Positions 7,044 through 13,683 of a stretch of DNA of 13,683 nt are shown piece after piece. Origin of the DNA: Verrucomicrobiota bacterium (lineage in GTDB: Bacteria; Verrucomicrobiota; Verrucomicrobiia; Chthoniobacterales; UBA10450); NCBI GenBank assembly GCA_003219355.1, contig QHOQ01000090.1, positions 1-13,683 on the forward strand, given 5' to 3'. The notes below the pieces were generated by a model. The model was not told where the DNA came from and searched no databases. It saw only the letters and a list, made by a program, of their open reading frames with translations. Position numbers and translations under genes: made by a program. How positions within the stretch are numbered: position 1 is the stretch's first letter; each line of letters opens with the position of its first letter.

Positions 7044-8339
7044 CTAATCCAAGCCGAGCGCCTTGAACGTCGCATCGACGTGCTGGAAGTGAACCTCCAG
7101 CGAGCAAAGCCGATCGATCTCCGCCGCGGAAAGTCGGGTAGTGATTTCCGGTTCACGTTTCGCATTTTCAGCAAAAGTCCCCTCGGCTTTCCAGGTTCTC
7201 ATGGCGGCGCGTTGCACCGCCTCATACGCGGTCTTGCGCTCCGCGCCCGCGCGCGTCAGGGCCAGCAAGATCGATTGGCTGAAATAGAGACCCTTAGTGA
7301 GCGCCAGATTCTGGGCCATACGTTCCGGATAAACCTGCAACTTTTCGACGATCTCTCGCAATTTCGTGAGCATGTAATCAAGAAGAATACACGAATCGGG
7401 CAGGATGATTCTTTCGGCGCTCGAATGGCTGATATCGCGTTCGTGCCAAAGAGCGACATTTTCCAATGCCACGACTGCATTGCCGCGAATGACCCGCGCC
7501 AGGCCGCTCAAACGCTCGCTGGTAATTGGGTTGCGCTTGTGCGGCATCGCCGAACTTCCTTTTTGACTTTCGCTGAAAAATTCTTCTACTTCGAGAACTT
7601 CCGTCCGCTGGAGGTGACGGAATTCGGTCGCCCAGCGGTCGATGCTTGAACCGATTACGGCTAGCGTGGTCATGAATTCCGCGTGGCGATCTCGCTGCAC
7701 GATTTGCGTGGAGAGGGTCGCCGGTTTTAAGCCTAGTTTTTTGCAGACCGCTCGCTCGATCTTTGGATCCACATGGGCATGTGTACCCACTGCCCCGCTT
7801 ATTTTGCCGACGCGAATTCGTTCGCGTGTTTGGGTCAAACGTTCTTCAGCGCGCCCGAATTCGTCGAACATGAGGGCAAGTTTCAAGCCAAAGGTGATCG
7901 GCTCAGCGTGTATGCCATGGCTACGGCCAATCATCGGAGTCATTTTGAATCGAAGCGCCTGCTTCCCGATTGCCGCACGCAACCTTTCGACATCGTCCAG
8001 AAGAATTTTGCAGGACTCTGTCAGTTGTACGGCGAGCGTCGTGTCCAGGATATCGGACGAAGTTAATCCTTGATGAATCCAGCGCGCTGCTGGTCCGACC
8101 GATCCGGCAACGTTTTCGAGAAAAGCGATAACATCGTGATTTGTTCGCTTTTCGATCTCGGCGATTTCTGGAATGGAGAAATGCGCTCGCTTGCGAATTT
8201 CCGCCGCGTCCTCCTTTGGAATCTGGCCCAGCTCTGCCATCGCCTCGCAGGCAAGGACTTCAATCTCCAGCCAAATCTGAAACTTCCGCTCGTCCGACCA
8301 GATCTTGCACATTTCTGGCCGGGAATAACGATCGATCAC
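7044..8339 (-). CDS. purB: Adenylosuccinate lyase
   Basis: PurB cleaves fumarate from SAICAR and from adenylosuccinate, acting twice in purine synthesis. The 431-aa length equals the usual short bacterial form. Visible landmarks: the N-terminal MIDRYSRPEM typical of the family, TNHDV at 66-70, TSSD at 93-96, H141 in GRSHGIHAEP (the general-acid histidine in this family), and the fumarase/aspartase superfamily signature SSAMPHKRNP at 262-271, whose second serine is the catalytic base position. The start is a GTG at 8339, supported by homology of the first residues and by a G-rich tract just upstream. A minus-strand intrinsic terminator (8388-8423) lies 50 bp upstream, so purB probably has its own promoter. 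It converges with the exporter operon and is not adjacent to purE, which is over 6 kb away. Confidence 0.96.
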   Translation of the reverse strand: MIDRYSRPEMCKIWSDERKFQIWLEIEVLACEAMAELGQIPKEDAAEIRKRAHFSIPEIAEIEKRTNHDVIAFLENVAGSVGPAARWIHQGLTSSDILDTTLAVQLTESCKILLDDVERLRAAIGKQALRFKMTPMIGRSHGIHAEPITFGLKLALMFDEFGRAEERLTQTRERIRVGKISGAVGTHAHVDPKIERAVCKKLGLKPATLSTQIVQRDRHAEFMTTLAVIGSSIDRWATEFRHLQRTEVLEVEEFFSESQKGSSAMPHKRNPITSERLSGLARVIRGNAVVALENVALWHERDISHSSAERIILPDSCILLDYMLTKLREIVEKLQVYPERMAQNLALTKGLYFSQSILLALTRAGAERKTAYEAVQRAAMRTWKAEGTFAENAKREPEITTRLSAAEIDRLCSLEVHFQHVDATFKALGLD

Positions 8340-8387
8340 TCCCCCAAGATAAAAGCGAGGGGTGAGCGCGAAAAGTGTTTTGTGTAC

Positions 8388-8423
8388 AAAAAAATCGCTC
8401 CGAATAAATTAGCGGAGCGATTT
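8388..8423 (-). terminator. Intrinsic (Rho-independent) terminator
   Basis: A perfect 11-bp inverted repeat (8392-8402 with 8413-8423, 10-nt loop) is followed on the minus strand by an unbroken run of seven Ts (8394-8388). This reads as a strong terminator for minus-strand transcription arriving from above 8423. It lies 31 nt after the stop of the small ORF at 8455-8637 and shields purB from it. In the plus direction only a TTTC follows, so it is mainly one-way. Confidence 0.88.
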
Positions 8424-8454
8424 CAGGATTTGACTGTCCAGATCCTATCCGCGG

Positions 8455-8637
8455 TCAGCAAACGCGGGCCCGCATGAAACGCCCGTTGTTTTGCAAACGC
8501 ACCTGGCCACTCGCGAAAAGGTCCGCTACTGTTGCAACCGTCTCTTTGGTACTCTTCGTGCAAGAACTAACTGCGAGGACAAGATCGCCCAGCGAGAGTC
8601 TGGAGCGCGGTCTGAGGACTTGGTGATTTTTTTTCAT
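8455..8637 (-). CDS. Small protein of unknown function (about 60 aa)
   Basis: I do not recognise a named family. From the ATG at 8637 the product is 60 aa, starting MKKNHQVLRPRSRLSLGDLV and ending RFMRARVC. An in-frame ATG at 8697 would add 20 residues and is possible. The middle (SLGDLVLAVSS... KETVATVADLFASGQVRL) reads as two amphipathic helices then a beta-like strand with a basic tail, which could fit a small winged-helix-like or nucleic-acid-binding fold; this is only a guess. Support for a real gene: protein-like composition, minus-strand orientation matching dedA upstream, and a strong terminator 31 nt after the stop in the matching direction. No clear Shine-Dalgarno sequence is seen. 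The competing plus-strand frame over the same bases has poor composition and no terminator. Confidence 0.6.
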   Translation of the reverse strand: MKKNHQVLRPRSRLSLGDLVLAVSSCTKSTKETVATVADLFASGQVRLQNNGRFMRARVC

Positions 8638-8844
8638 GCTATACCGATTTCTGTGAGCAATTTCAATGCCATCGTTCCCTGTGAATATCTCATCCATGTT
8701 CGGTTACCTAGTTATTCAGTTCTTATGCACCCGTGAACTGACCATTCCGCGACACCTTTGTTCAATTTTCGAACATAAAATTCACTGAGAGGCCGAATCA
8801 GGGCGAGACCTCAAAAGCCAACGGAAATCCGCTGATCCGGGCGA
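8638..8844. other. Spacer between dedA and the small ORF
   Basis: This stretch of 207 bp is partly AT-rich. It may hold the minus-strand promoter of the small ORF, but I cannot place -35 and -10 boxes with confidence. The upper part contains the optional 20-codon extension of the small ORF (8638-8697). No hairpin of note or repeat was seen, and nothing resembling a terminator follows dedA. Confidence 0.4.
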
Positions 8845-9477
8845 CTACACGCGGGAGTCGGGTTTCATCAATCGCACCGTCAACATATAAAGAGCGGCGA
8901 AAATGGTGACGACGAGTAAGATGCCACCTGATTGACTGCGGATAAAGTGAACCAGCGCCTCCGGGTTGGTCAAGAGTTCCGGTTCCACCAAATAAGCTCG
9001 GTGCCCCAGATAAGCCAGAATGCTACACGAAATCGCCGAGCCCAAAATGGTGACCAGGCTAAAAACAGGAAAATTCATCCGGACAATCCCAGCCGGGATG
9101 GAAATGAGATGGCGCACGACTGGCAGTAGCCGCGCAAAAAAGACCCCGCCGGCTTCGTAACGATTCAGCCAGTGCTCTGCATGTTCGAGTTTGCTGGGAG
9201 TGAGCAGGATGAAGCGGCCAAATCGCAAAATCAGCGGCCGTCCAATCCAGCGCGAAATCCAATACATGAAGGCCGCGCCGAGATATGCGCCGAATGTCCC
9301 GGCTAGGATAACGCCGGCGGGATTGAGCTTGCCTTGCGCAGCCAGGAACGCCGCAGGCGGGAGGACCACTTCGGCAGGAACCGGCAGCGGTGTGCTTCCC
9401 ATCGCCATCAACACGATAATGCCAACGTAACCACCGCTCAGTACCCAGCTGAACCAGATTTCTAGAAGATGATGCAT
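8845..9477 (-). CDS. DedA family membrane protein (VTT/SNARE-associated domain)
   Basis: A 210-aa integral inner-membrane protein of the DedA superfamily. Members act in lipid handling, several as undecaprenyl-phosphate or phospholipid flippases; the role here is inferred only at family level. The N-terminal region has the re-entrant-loop type motif with PLPVPAEVVLPPAAFLA (about 30-46), then a glycine-rich helix (GTFGAYLGAAFMYWISRWIGR), and the conserved FFARLLPVVRHLISIPAG (about 113-130) with the two arginines expected in DedA. Hydrophobic segments follow at about 135-157 and 187-204. The ATG at 9477 is natural: little room is left before the divergent exporter gene 100 bp away. A link to the envelope module on the other strand (lipid-linked sugar carrier recycling) is plausible but unproven. 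The small ORF and terminator lie downstream after 207 bp. Confidence 0.9.
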   Translation of the reverse strand: MHHLLEIWFSWVLSGGYVGIIVLMAMGSTPLPVPAEVVLPPAAFLAAQGKLNPAGVILAGTFGAYLGAAFMYWISRWIGRPLILRFGRFILLTPSKLEHAEHWLNRYEAGGVFFARLLPVVRHLISIPAGIVRMNFPVFSLVTILGSAISCSILAYLGHRAYLVEPELLTNPEALVHFIRSQSGGILLVVTIFAALYMLTVRLMKPDSRV

Positions 9478-9485
9478 GGCAAAGA

Positions 9486-9517
9486 ATTTCGGATTTCGGA
9501 TTTCGGATTTCGGATTT
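9486..9517. repeat. Tandem heptamer ATTTCGG, four copies plus a partial
   Basis: Four exact copies of ATTTCGG run from 9486 to 9513, followed by a partial copy (ATTT) at 9514-9517. They lie 9 nt upstream of the dedA start in the divergent spacer with the exporter gene. The minus strand reads as repeated GAAATCC units, a dispersed short repeat that, when mis-translated, yields RNPKSEI-type peptides in many annotated genomes of this kind. Confidence 0.85.
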
Positions 9518-9540
9518 ACGGTGCCGGACGCGCGAGTAGT

Positions 9541-9574
9541 TCAATCTGAAATTTGAAATCTGCAATCTGAAATT
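9541..9574. repeat. Degenerate AATCTGAAATTT repeat
   Basis: AATCTGAAATTT occurs at 9543-9554 and again at 9564-9575, with a related GAAATCTGC unit in between. It ends only a few bases before the exporter start codon at 9578, where a ribosome-binding site would be expected, and no Shine-Dalgarno sequence is present. It is similar in style to, but distinct from, the heptamer run 30 bp away. Confidence 0.6.
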
Positions 9575-9577
9575 TCT

Positions 9578-11320
9578 ATGTCCATCTACAGGCGCGTTCT
9601 TCGCTATTACCGGCCCTTCCTCGGGCAAACGATTCTTGGATTGGTTCTCTCACTTTTTGGAATTGGCCTAAACTTGCTCAAGCCGTGGCCCTTCAAAATC
9701 ATTGTTGATAATTTTTTACGAACCGGCCCAGCAATCCGCAACGATTGGCGCACCTGGATTCCGCTGCTCTGCCTTGTGCTTGTCGCGATTCAGCTCCTCT
9801 GGGGAATGATAAATTGGATCACAAATTATCTTTTCGTGAAGATCGGGTTGCAAGCGCTCCTTAAACTGCGCACTGACCTTTACTCCTATCTTCAATCGCT
9901 CTCGCTCAAATATCACGACGCACGCCGTTCAACCGATTCCAGTTTTCGGGTCGCTTACGATTCGCAGTCTATCCAGACAATCTACAACAAAGGTTTCACG
10001 AACATCTTTGGATCAGCAATCACGCTCGTCGGAACATTCGTCATCATGGTGCAGCTGGATTGGCAATTGACATTGCTCTCGCTTGGAATCGTGCCGCTGA
10101 TCGTCGGTACGATCTATATTTTCGCGCATCGGATTCGTCGTGAATCGACATCTATTCAGGAACAGGAGAGCGCCGTTCTGACGCAAGCGCAGGAAGGATT
10201 AAGCTCAATCCGAATGGTGCACGCGTTCGGTCGGGAAGAGTTTGAGGTCCGCCAGTTTCACCACCAAGCCCGACAAAGCTTACAAGCAAACCTACGGCTC
10301 ACGTTGACGAATGTGAATAGCGCGTTGGTAATCAGCACTCTCATGGTCATCGGTACAGCCGCCATGTATTATGTGGGTACGCTACATGTTTTGGCCGGCA
10401 CACTTACGCTCGGTTCGCTTCTCGTCCTCAGTGCATATCTGCTGATGCTTTATCAACCGCTCGAGTCGCTCACTTATACGACTTGGGCGATGGAAGGGGC
10501 GACAGCCGGTGCGAGGCGTTGCTTCGAAGTTCTTGATCGACAAGATGACGTCGTCGATTCACCAAACGCGGTCTCAATATCGTCAGCCAAGGGTGCGATT
10601 GAATTCCGATCAGTAGATTTCGGTTACGCGGAGGATCGACATGTACTTCGCGATGTCGACCTTCATATCGAACCGAATCAAATTGTGGGACTTGTGGGCA
10701 GCACTGGGGCTGGCAAGAGCACATTACTGAGTTTGGTGCCACGGTTTTATGATCCGATAAAAGGTCTGATCACACTCGACGGCCGTGATCTTCGCGAGAT
10801 TACAAAAAGAACTTTGCGGACCCAGGTTGCGATCGTCTTACAAGACACCCTGCTCTTCTCAACAACGGTGCGCGAGAATATTGCCTATGGCCGCCCGGAG
10901 GCGACTGAAGAAGAAATCGTCAACGCAGCGCGTCGCGCACAGGCCGACGATTTCATTCGGGAGCTAGCGAATGGCTACACAAGTGTGGTCGGTGAGCGGG
11001 GCGGCCATTTGAGCGTAGGTCAACGGCAACGCATCGGCATTGCGCGCGCATTTTTGAAAAATGCACCAATTCTGTTGCTCGACGAACCAACGTCGGCCCT
11101 CGATCCCACCACCGAATCGGCAATTATGGAAACGATCAAAGAACTCATGCACGGCCGGACGACGTTGATCGCAACGCATCGTCTGGCAACGATTCATGGT
11201 TTGGATCAAATCATCGTGCTCGAGCACGGACGGATCGTCGAGCAAGGTTGCGGCTCTGAATTAATCGCGCGCGGCGGCGTGTATGCGAAACTTTACAACT
11301 CGGGAAACTTTCCCTCATGA
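9578..11320 (+). CDS. MsbA-type ABC exporter (half transporter, TMD-NBD fusion)
   Basis: A 580-aa inner-membrane exporter with an N-terminal six-helix domain (about 15-310) and a C-terminal ATPase, working as a homodimer. ATPase motifs: Walker A GSTGAGKST at 374-382, Q-loop Q422, signature LSVGQ at 478-482 (valine in place of the usual glycine), Walker B with D502 and E503 followed by SALD, and H-loop H534. The length and domain order match lipid A/lipid-linked glycan and multidrug exporters of the MsbA group. The ATG overlap at its end (ATGA, 11317-11320) couples it to an acyltransferase, and a glycosyltransferase follows, so a role in flipping an envelope lipid or glycan is the best inference. 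The LSVGQ variant is tolerated in some ABC proteins, so I do not call it inactive. Substrate unknown. Confidence 0.92.
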   Translation: MSIYRRVLRYYRPFLGQTILGLVLSLFGIGLNLLKPWPFKIIVDNFLRTGPAIRNDWRTWIPLLCLVLVAIQLLWGMINWITNYLFVKIGLQALLKLRTDLYSYLQSLSLKYHDARRSTDSSFRVAYDSQSIQTIYNKGFTNIFGSAITLVGTFVIMVQLDWQLTLLSLGIVPLIVGTIYIFAHRIRRESTSIQEQESAVLTQAQEGLSSIRMVHAFGREEFEVRQFHHQARQSLQANLRLTLTNVNSALVISTLMVIGTAAMYYVGTLHVLAGTLTLGSLLVLSAYLLMLYQPLESLTYTTWAMEGATAGARRCFEVLDRQDDVVDSPNAVSISSAKGAIEFRSVDFGYAEDRHVLRDVDLHIEPNQIVGLVGSTGAGKSTLLSLVPRFYDPIKGLITLDGRDLREITKRTLRTQVAIVLQDTLLFSTTVRENIAYGRPEATEEEIVNAARRAQADDFIRELANGYTSVVGERGGHLSVGQRQRIGIARAFLKNAPILLLDEPTSALDPTTESAIMETIKELMHGRTTLIATHRLATIHGLDQIIVLEHGRIVEQGCGSELIARGGVYAKLYNSGNFPS

Positions 11321-11904
11321 GCAACGTTCGAAAGGATCGACACGTGGAAGACGATTGGTGGACGCAACCGATCCCGGAAAATGTGGAGTTTGGCGAAGGA
11401 TTTTATTGCGAGACCGCCCAGATTTTCCGCAAGCTGGTCAGCAAAAGACCGCGCGCAGTTGTGGTCGGCAAACACGTCTCGTGTTACGCCGGCTGCTCGT
11501 TTTCTATTGGAGAGAATGGCCAGTGCACAATCGGCGATTTCACTCTCCTGAATGGCGCGCTCATTATGGCCGAGGAGAAGATCGAGATCGGATCGCATTG
11601 CCTGATTTCGTGGAATGTCGGCATAGCCGATTCCGATTTTCATCCGCTCGAGCCTGCGCAACGTCTTATCGACGCGCAGGCTCTTGCGCCATATTTCAAA
11701 AATCGTCCGCAGCGTCCGAAGCTGAAAACAGCGCCAGTGAAAATCGCGGACAATGTCTGGATCGGGATGAACGCTATCATTTTGAAAGGGGTGAGCATCG
11801 GTGAGAACGCAGTTGTTGCCGCCGGATCAGTGGTGAGTAAGAGCATACCGTCGAACACAGTGGTTGCTGGTAATCCAGCGGTAGCAGTGAGGCAGTTAAG
11901 GTGA
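11317..11904 (+). CDS. Left-handed beta-helix (hexapeptide) acyltransferase
   Basis: A 195-aa transferase of the LbH family (LacA/NodL/WbbJ-like), which moves acetyl or other acyl groups from CoA to sugar hydroxyls or amines. Hexapeptide repeats are visible at about 47-104 and 139-190. H109 in the ADSDFHPL segment occupies the place of the catalytic histidine. The C-terminal block with WIG at 148-150, then ILKGVSIG, AVVAAGSVVSKSIP and VVAGNPA is the classic CoA-binding end of the group. An unusual loop rich in proline (about 110-138) sits between the repeats. The start overlaps the exporter stop by ATGA, showing translational coupling, and a glycosyltransferase follows 70 nt on. A role in acylating an envelope sugar is the best inference; the substrate cannot be told. 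Confidence 0.88.
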   Translation: MSNVRKDRHVEDDWWTQPIPENVEFGEGFYCETAQIFRKLVSKRPRAVVVGKHVSCYAGCSFSIGENGQCTIGDFTLLNGALIMAEEKIEIGSHCLISWNVGIADSDFHPLEPAQRLIDAQALAPYFKNRPQRPKLKTAPVKIADNVWIGMNAIILKGVSIGENAVVAAGSVVSKSIPSNTVVAGNPAVAVRQLR

Positions 11905-11974
11905 TCGGTGAACAGCGTCGGGTGCGCCAGTGCACCTACATCGACCATCATTCACACGCGCTGGTCACGTTCCT

Positions 11975-13147
11975 GTGAAGAAAAGAAAAATCGTCGTAAT
12001 GGGCTTCATGGGGTCCTGTCCCATTGCGGGGGTGATCTGGCAGCACATCCATTACGTCGTGGGCCTGCAACGGCTTGGGCACGAAGTCTACTACATTGAG
12101 GATTCGGCACGCTTACCCTACAACCCTGAGACCTTCGAGGTAAATAATGAGTTCGATTATGCGGCCCGGCTCCTCAACCGGCTATCAGGTGAATTCGGTT
12201 TCAAAAATCGCTGGGCGTTTTGTGCACGGTATCTCCGAGGGCAGCCGACGGCAGGCCTATCATTGAAAAAGATCCGGCAGCTTTATCGCGACGCCGACGC
12301 GATCCTGAACATTTGCGGCACACAAGAATTCAATGACGATCTGATCACAAGTGATCGCATTCTCTATATTGAGAGCGATCCAGGGGTTGAGCAAATCAAG
12401 GTCGACAAGGGTGTAAGATCGACCGCCGATTATCTATGGCGGCACCACGCTCTGTTCACGTTCGGTGAAAATGTCTGCTCAAAAAATTTCCCTGTACCGA
12501 AACACGGATTCAAGTGGTTGCCCACGCGACAACCAATCGTGATTGATCTGTGGAAGACAAATCGCGCACCGTCACCCGTCGCGGTCTTCACATCGGTCGC
12601 GAATTGGTCCACAAGCGGTTTAAAAGACATCACCTGGCGCGGCGATAGATATCTTTGGAGCAAATCTCGCGAATTCATCCGGTTCGTTGCCGCCCCGAGA
12701 AAATCCGGTGAAACGTTTGAACTCGCCACAAACATTGAAGATCGACGAACACGATGGAAATTTGAGCGAAACGACTGGCGCTTGATTTCGCCGCTTCAAC
12801 TTAGCGTCGATTATTGGCTTTACCGCGATTACATTCGCCGTTCGAAAGGCGAGTTCACAGTCGCAAAGGATCAATACGTTCGACTAAACACCGGTTGGTT
12901 CAGCGATCGCAGCGCCTGCTATCTTGCGGCCGGGCGGCCCGTCATAATTCAGGAAACAGGTTTCACAAAGCACTATGGCGGCAAGGCAGGCCTGCTCTCG
13001 TTCCGATCGCTGGACGAAATTGTCGACGCAGTGAAAACAATCAATGCCGATTACGCAAAACACTCTCGTGCCGCCCGCGCGCTGGCCCGTGACGTTTTTG
13101 ACGCGAAAAAAGTCCTCAAATCACTTCTCGATCGCGCTGGAATTTAA
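11975..13147 (+). CDS. CgeB-like glycosyltransferase family protein
   Basis: I choose the GTG at 11975, giving 390 aa beginning with a basic MKKRKIVVMGFMGS. The frame is open further back to a GTG at 11930, but that extension looks non-native, and an ATG at 12000 is also possible. The N-terminal half resembles the Rossmann-like start of sugar transferases (IVVMGFMG... QHIHYVVGLQRLGHEVYYIED); VYYIEDS and PYNPE are typical of a GT-like family I know mostly as 'glycosyltransferase'. The C-terminal half (NTGWFSDRSACYLAAGRPVIIQETGF, about 318-343) is the CgeB/GT1-type acceptor-donor region, where sugar-nucleotide binding is expected. The next downstream gene is a possible small ORF and then a protease. 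Likely it adds a sugar to an envelope glycan handled by the exporter operon upstream. Family level is fairly sure; activity untested. Confidence 0.78.
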   Translation: MKKRKIVVMGFMGSCPIAGVIWQHIHYVVGLQRLGHEVYYIEDSARLPYNPETFEVNNEFDYAARLLNRLSGEFGFKNRWAFCARYLRGQPTAGLSLKKIRQLYRDADAILNICGTQEFNDDLITSDRILYIESDPGVEQIKVDKGVRSTADYLWRHHALFTFGENVCSKNFPVPKHGFKWLPTRQPIVIDLWKTNRAPSPVAVFTSVANWSTSGLKDITWRGDRYLWSKSREFIRFVAAPRKSGETFELATNIEDRRTRWKFERNDWRLISPLQLSVDYWLYRDYIRRSKGEFTVAKDQYVRLNTGWFSDRSACYLAAGRPVIIQETGFTKHYGGKAGLLSFRSLDEIVDAVKTINADYAKHSRAARALARDVFDAKKVLKSLLDRAGI

Positions 13148-13171
13148 TTTTTCCACCTCGCCGGCCGACCC

Positions 13172-13318
13172 ATGGAAAACGCAAAGAACACGAAACCCGA
13201 TCAATTCTTCATCCTCCGAAAATCGCGGATCTTGAACGGCGAGAGCATTTATCATGTCAGTTCTGTCTGGCACGGCACCTGCGATTTGATTTTCGATTAC
13301 TTCGTTTCAATTTCTTAA
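13172..13318 (+). CDS. Possible small protein of 48 aa
   Basis: An ATG at 13172 opens a 48-codon frame ending at 13316-13318, lying between the glycosyltransferase and the protease gene. The peptide (MENAKNTKPDQFFILRKSRI then LNGESIYHVSSVWHG and a C-terminal CDLIFDYFVSIS) has a hydrophobic, aromatic-rich, protein-like make-up. There is no clear Shine-Dalgarno sequence and I do not recognise a family. It could equally be chance. The stop lies 10 nt before the protease ATG, so if real it would be in the same transcript. Confidence 0.35.
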   Translation: MENAKNTKPDQFFILRKSRILNGESIYHVSSVWHGTCDLIFDYFVSIS

Positions 13319-13328
13319 ACTTTCGTCT

Positions 13329-13683
13329 ATGAAGCGTACTCTCATTTTTGTTTGCATTTGCCTGCTGGCTGGATCCATGTCGGACGCACAGCAAAACGCC
13401 CCGGCGCCCTCTCCGATTGCGCCACAAGCGCCACCGCCACCGCCCGCAGGTCCGTCGCGGCCGACCGCGCCCGCGCAAGCAGTGGTTCCTGTCCCAGTCC
13501 CGATTGCGCCGCCAAAACCAAATGGCCCTGTTCAAAAGAGCCTGGTCCGGATCACCGCCACATCGGTGGAACCAGATTACAAAGCACCGTGGAATTCCGG
13601 AGGGATCCAGCGCGGGGTCGGCGCGGGGTTTGTCATAAGTGGTAATCGAATTCTCACAAACGCGCATGTCGTCAGCAACAGCC
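13329..13683 (+). CDS. Secreted trypsin-like (HtrA/DegP-type) serine protease, 5' part only
   Basis: The reading frame from the ATG at 13329 stays open to the window end (118 codons), so only the N-terminus is seen. Residues 1-20 form a signal peptide (MKRTLIFVCICLLAGSMSDA) with probable cleavage after A20; there is no lipobox. Then comes a proline/alanine-rich, low-complexity linker (about 24-66), followed by the start of a trypsin-like fold: VRITATSV, then GVGAGFVISGNRILTNAHVV with the catalytic-type histidine H113. The aspartate and serine of the triad, and any PDZ domain, lie beyond the edge. It would act in the periplasm or at the cell surface in protein quality control or processing. 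The HtrA class is inferred from GAGFVI...LTNAHVV; a relative without PDZ domains is possible. Confidence 0.85.
   Translation, partial: MKRTLIFVCICLLAGSMSDAQQNAPAPSPIAPQAPPPPPAGPSRPTAPAQAVVPVPVPIAPPKPNGPVQKSLVRITATSVEPDYKAPWNSGGIQRGVGAGFVISGNRILTNAHVVSNS

Noticed and set aside
6835..7047. 70-aa plus-strand ORF over the permease end
   Set aside because: It is out of frame with the permease and runs through the hairpin repeat.
8340..8387. purB promoter giving a leaderless transcript
   Set aside because: A possible TTTATC -10 box at 8353-8348 exists, but the -35 match is poor, so it is not firm enough to list.
8491..8736. 81-aa plus-strand ORF opposite the small minus-strand protein
   Set aside because: Less protein-like composition, no terminator in its direction, and in conflict with the better minus-strand frame.
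9059..9628. 189-aa minus-strand ORF
   Set aside because: It is a shadow of dedA and the repeat spacer; its RNPKSEI-type peptide comes from translating the heptamer run.
11921..11936. Short hairpin before the glycosyltransferase
   Set aside because: Only a 5-bp stem with no U-run; too weak to call a terminator or regulatory element.
13257..13667. Arginine/tryptophan-rich 136-aa minus-strand ORF
   Set aside because: It is the antisense of the protease signal and proline linker; the R/W bias comes from reverse-reading proline codons.

Overview
The window looks like a chromosomal segment from a Gram-negative, probably soil-dwelling bacterium. My best guess is the Verrucomicrobiota (Chthoniobacterales/Udaeobacter-like). 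This is an inference from three things: moderate-to-high GC with AT-rich spacers, weak or absent Shine-Dalgarno sequences, and the style of dispersed repeats (GTAG-led REP-like hairpins and ATTTCGG heptamer runs in spacers). No rRNA, tRNA, CRISPR array, transposase or integrase is visible.

Layout. (1) 1-2230: housekeeping genes. purE runs on the minus strand and is divergent from aroK and queG, which overlap by ATGA on the plus strand. The purE/aroK spacer holds a pair of inverted GTAG-led hairpins resembling a BIME. (2) 2344-6979: a four-gene plus-strand operon for a MacAB-like efflux or export machine: a membrane fusion protein, a free-standing ATPase, and two different FtsX/MacB-type permeases. 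The membrane fusion gene is broken by a frameshift with an apparent loss of about ten codons in the lipoyl-domain region. (3) 6980-8339: a convergent junction with a second REP-like hairpin pair, then purB on the minus strand. (4) 8388-9477: a minus-strand block with a DedA membrane protein, a small unrecognised protein of about 60 aa, and a clear intrinsic terminator. (5) 9486-9570: a divergent spacer with short tandem repeats. (6) 9578-13147: a plus-strand cell-envelope module with an MsbA-type ABC exporter, a hexapeptide acyltransferase (ATGA overlap) and a CgeB-like glycosyltransferase. (7) 13172-13683: a possible 48-aa ORF, then the 5' part of a secreted HtrA/trypsin-like protease cut by the window edge.

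Working together: purE and purB are two steps of purine synthesis but are not adjacent; aroK belongs to the shikimate pathway and queG to tRNA queuosine synthesis. The MacAB-like set would normally couple ATP hydrolysis to export across the envelope, but its adaptor looks damaged. The exporter/acyltransferase/glycosyltransferase trio plausibly builds and flips an acylated envelope glycan or glycolipid. No clearly new defence or mobile system was found. The most notable signals are the broken adaptor gene, the BIME-like element in the purE leader, the two-permease layout, the small terminator-backed ORF and the envelope trio.
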